A DNA stretch of 8,352 nucleotides, taken from Methylomonas sp. Lineage in GTDB: Bacteria > Pseudomonadota > Gammaproteobacteria > Methylococcales > Methylomonadaceae. The DNA is taken from positions 1 through 8,352 of the forward strand of contig JALXCS010000051.1 of the NCBI GenBank assembly GCA_026990815.1. Direction: 5' to 3'. Below, in pieces: positions 5,944 through 8,352 of this stretch (positions are counted from its first letter, which is position 1; each line of letters starts with the position of its first letter). Position numbers and translations under genes: made by a program. The notes beneath the pieces are model-generated. The model worked only from the letters and a program-made list of their open reading frames with translations. It was not told the DNA's origin and searched no databases.

Positions 5944-6050
5944 AATTTTATCCAACTCTTTGCCTTTCAACTTTCACAAGGACCAATGTCTATATTTTTC
6001 CATCGTTTACAACGCAATCTTTACAAAACAATTGATTAAAACATCGAATT

Positions 6051-8291
6051 CTAACATAGATATAACTTGTAATATCGATTCAGTGCCCAAATAGGAAAGG
6101 TATTTCTATATGCGCTGTAGGTAATCATGCAATTGTAATTAAACACTCCGGAAATATTTTCCTGGGGCCAATCACCGTTTTGCGCTTGTCTTTTCAGCAA
6201 TAATTGGATACCCCGATCTATCACCGTTTTATCCTTATATCCACACGCCATTAATGACAAAAGCGCCCAGGCGGTATTAACTACCTGGGATTTCTCCGCT
6301 TCTGAATAAACCATCTTTGCACAAGACTGGTAAGTTTCCCCCCAGCCGCCATCTGATTTTTGCTTTGAAATCAAAAAACCACAAGCTTTATCGATACACC
6401 GATTCAAAAGCTCGCAATCATAGATTTTTTTGCTTCTCACCTTGTTTAACACTTCTACGGCAAACCAGGTTGCATAAGTAAAACAGATCCCCCAGCCACC
6501 ATACCATGAACCATCGGTTTTTTGTTGCTGAATAACAAAGTTGATGCCCCGGTTGATAGCAGATTCTATTTTCCGGGGTTTATAATCAGGAAAATCCTGC
6601 TGAAATTCAATCAAACTCAAAATACAGGCTGAACTGCACTCTGTCCAGGAATAATCAATCATAATATCGGCAAAAATTTCCGATGGATTGATTTTTTCCA
6701 GCCATTTTGGAGCACGGGATAATTCATAAGTTGCCCAACCGCCATCTTTATTTTGATAGGAAAGAATTACATCAACCGCTAGTTTAATTCTTTCATCATT
6801 TATCTTGGATTCAACCAATCCTGCATGATGACAAGCTAAAGTGGCGCTTAACCCTTCAGCCGTACAATCTGCAACTGGCCAACCCTGTTCCGCAGTTGAA
6901 AACGGCCAACTGCCAATCATGGGATGCCTGAAATATTGCCTATGTGTTTCATGTTCTTTAAGAATCTGGGAATCTTCAATGAATTGATAAGCTTTTTCAA
7001 TGGTAGATTTAAACAAACGGCCAACATCACTTTCTAATATCGCCCGCGTGGTAAAAGCTACATCCCAAAATTGTGATCCATTATAGCCTGTCATTTTCAT
7101 GCCATCTTCAGCAACCCAAAGATAATCGTACCAGCGTTTTACATGTTGCTGAAATTGCTCAGACTGCTGTCCGTAAACATGCCAGACGCAAATCGAATTA
7201 ATAGCTTGGCTAACCGGACCGATATTTAAATATTCAGTTTGTAAATCTTCAGCACGAATATAATTCAGAATAAATTGCAAAGCCTTTTTTCTTAACCAGG
7301 GCAAGTGAATTTTTTCATATCCATTAGTGAAGAAATTCATCCATTTCAGCGTTGGCGACTGGACGGTATAAATATCTTTATCACAAACCACATCGCGTTG
7401 TTTCGGCCAATCAATCCCGGCAAAATCTTCTACATAAATCTCTTTTCTCAAAGAAAGAATCAATTCATTTTCAGGAACTTTAATTCTCTGCGCATAACAA
7501 TAGGCCATAGGCAAATAAACCATCCTTGAGTGACACCAATAACGCGAAGGATGCACGGGAAGCCACTTCGGAAATAGCCACATTTCAGGAAATAGGCTAT
7601 TGAACCCTGACCAGTCATACAAATTCATTACTGCCAGATAAAACTTACCCCAGGAAGGAATCCCAACAGCTCCGCCATGTTCCTTGATCCAGCTTCTTGC
7701 TTTTATGAGTTGCGGGTCATCTGCTTTTGCTCCCAATAACCTAAGTGAGACATATTGCATCACCGTTCCAAACATGGTGGAGTCGCCTTCAATATGCATA
7801 CCCCATCCCCCATCGGGATTTTGATGATTTTGAATATAAATTTTCATCAAAGCCTGATGTGGCTCTGGAAATTCAACTCCGGTTATGTATGAAGCAATAA
7901 GCAACCCAGGCAGAAGAAACATTGGTCCGCCGTAATCGCCTGGCCAATGCCCTTCTTGACTTTGCAAACTTGAAAAAAAATTGATTCCGTCGATTATCGA
8001 ATCAATTATCCGCTGATCTTTAGTTTCGGCCATATTGGGCCTGATTCCAGAGAATGGCTTGAATTTCTCTTTAATCCACTGGTGTCTAAAAACCCTATCG
8101 GCAGAATTAGGATTTTTCTGACTATCAAAGTCAAAATCTTCGGAAAATTGTTGGATTTTATTTTGAAAGGGTTTGGAACTATTTGCTAAATGCTGATCTA
8201 TATCCTTTGAGCTTGGCTGATACGCCCAAATATGCCTGCCCTTTCTGGTCAACAACTGCCAATCTTTCCAGCTCGGTTTTATTTCTAGCAT
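6051..8291 (-). CDS. Oxidosqualene cyclase, lanosterol synthase type
   Basis: A triterpene cyclase that protonates 2,3-oxidosqualene and folds it into a tetracyclic sterol, as a monotopic membrane enzyme. It is full length (746 aa) with the eukaryote-like N-terminus (Leu-Leu-Thr-Arg-Lys-Gly-Arg-His-Ile-Trp). The catalytic motif is Val-Ala-Asp-Cys-Thr-Ala-Glu (473-479): Asp475 is the proton donor, Cys476 and Cys552 its hydrogen-bond partners. This replaces the Asp-X-Asp-Asp motif of squalene-hopene cyclases. Trp-Cys-His-Ser-Arg (252-256) supplies His254, equivalent to the catalytic-site His of human and yeast lanosterol synthase. Six repeats of the Gln-X3-Gly-X-Trp type end at Trp116, 163, 519, 596, 650 and 708. 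By alignment to plant cycloartenol synthase from memory, positions 410, 477 and 481 are Tyr403, Gln469 and Val473; the last two point to lanosterol. The ATG has a weak ribosome-binding site. It is the first gene of the sterol pair; its upstream region is mostly outside the window. Confidence 0.95.
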   Translation of the reverse strand: MLEIKPSWKDWQLLTRKGRHIWAYQPSSKDIDQHLANSSKPFQNKIQQFSEDFDFDSQKNPNSADRVFRHQWIKEKFKPFSGIRPNMAETKDQRIIDSIIDGINFFSSLQSQEGHWPGDYGGPMFLLPGLLIASYITGVEFPEPHQALMKIYIQNHQNPDGGWGMHIEGDSTMFGTVMQYVSLRLLGAKADDPQLIKARSWIKEHGGAVGIPSWGKFYLAVMNLYDWSGFNSLFPEMWLFPKWLPVHPSRYWCHSRMVYLPMAYCYAQRIKVPENELILSLRKEIYVEDFAGIDWPKQRDVVCDKDIYTVQSPTLKWMNFFTNGYEKIHLPWLRKKALQFILNYIRAEDLQTEYLNIGPVSQAINSICVWHVYGQQSEQFQQHVKRWYDYLWVAEDGMKMTGYNGSQFWDVAFTTRAILESDVGRLFKSTIEKAYQFIEDSQILKEHETHRQYFRHPMIGSWPFSTAEQGWPVADCTAEGLSATLACHHAGLVESKINDERIKLAVDVILSYQNKDGGWATYELSRAPKWLEKINPSEIFADIMIDYSWTECSSACILSLIEFQQDFPDYKPRKIESAINRGINFVIQQQKTDGSWYGGWGICFTYATWFAVEVLNKVRSKKIYDCELLNRCIDKACGFLISKQKSDGGWGETYQSCAKMVYSEAEKSQVVNTAWALLSLMACGYKDKTVIDRGIQLLLKRQAQNGDWPQENISGVFNYNCMITYSAYRNTFPIWALNRYYKLYLC

Positions 8292-8309
8292 ACTGCGGCA
8301 ATGGCTCTG

Positions 8310-8337
8310 AATATCTTCACTTGTCGTTTTTTAACAA
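8310..8337 (-). promoter_or_regulatory. Weak promoter-like pair upstream of the cyclase
   Basis: On the minus strand TTGTTA (8337 down to 8332) and GATATT (8315 down to 8310) are 16 bp apart, each matching four of six consensus positions. The cyclase ATG follows 18 nt after the second hexamer. The match is poor and only 61 bp of upstream DNA is visible, so the true promoter may lie beyond the window. Confidence 0.2.
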
Positions 8338-8352
8338 ACCTCAACATAATAA

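Noticed and set aside
5944..6050. Internal promoter between the cyclase and the monooxygenase
   Set aside because: A TTGCGT/TATAGA pair with 17-bp spacing exists on the minus strand, but both hexamers are poor and the region is AT-rich. Co-transcription from the cyclase is simpler.
6051..8291. Squalene-hopene cyclase as the identity of the large cyclase
   Set aside because: Hopene cyclases carry Asp-X-Asp-Asp-Thr-Ala at the catalytic site. Here it is Val-Ala-Asp-Cys-Thr-Ala-Glu, with His254 and Cys552 as in oxidosqualene cyclases, and a squalene monooxygenase lies next door.

Overview
The window reads as chromosomal DNA from a fairly AT-rich (low-40s % G+C by eye) gammaproteobacterium-like organism. 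It carries ordinary housekeeping genes (rph, rdgB, gloB) next to a pair of genes rare in bacteria: a squalene monooxygenase and an oxidosqualene cyclase. Together these make the first cyclic sterol precursor. A bacterial sterol gene pair in this setting fits a type I methanotroph (Methylococcales, where such pairs are known, e.g. in Methylococcus). That placement is inference from gene content, as no taxonomic marker is present.

Layout. 1-302 has no gene I can support. It holds a 49-bp repeat copy (43-91), a perfect 9-bp hairpin (88-120) and a rho-independent-type terminator pointing right (277-304) with no visible gene feeding it. 303-1550 (minus) is a lipoprotein with an alpha/beta-hydrolase fold and a readable Ser-Asp-His triad, of unknown substrate. 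1610-1780 is a non-coding MITE-like element: two arms of about 57-67 bp in inverted orientation around a 47-bp centre, bordered on both sides by a near-identical 9-bp direct repeat. The 43-91 repeat is a diverged copy of its terminal arm, so the hydrolase gene lies between inverted copies.

1816-3656 (minus) is a tight run, rph - rdgB - META/HslJ-like lipoprotein, with gaps of 6 and 17 bp (or a 4-bp overlap if the lipoprotein starts at an upstream TTG). A 157-bp divergent intergenic region separates it from gloB (plus, 3814-4578, glyoxalase II). gloB is convergent with the sterol pair, with only 3 bp between the two stop codons.

4582-8291 (minus) is the sterol module, cyclase first and monooxygenase second, about 107 bp apart. 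In pathway order the monooxygenase turns squalene into 2,3-oxidosqualene and the cyclase folds that into a C30 sterol. Active-site residues (Tyr403, Gln469, Val473) favour lanosterol over cycloartenol. No later sterol genes (C-14 or C-4 demethylation, reductases, isomerases) lie in the window; they would have to be elsewhere or the organism stops at an early sterol. The sequence upstream of the cyclase is cut off 61 bp before its start codon.
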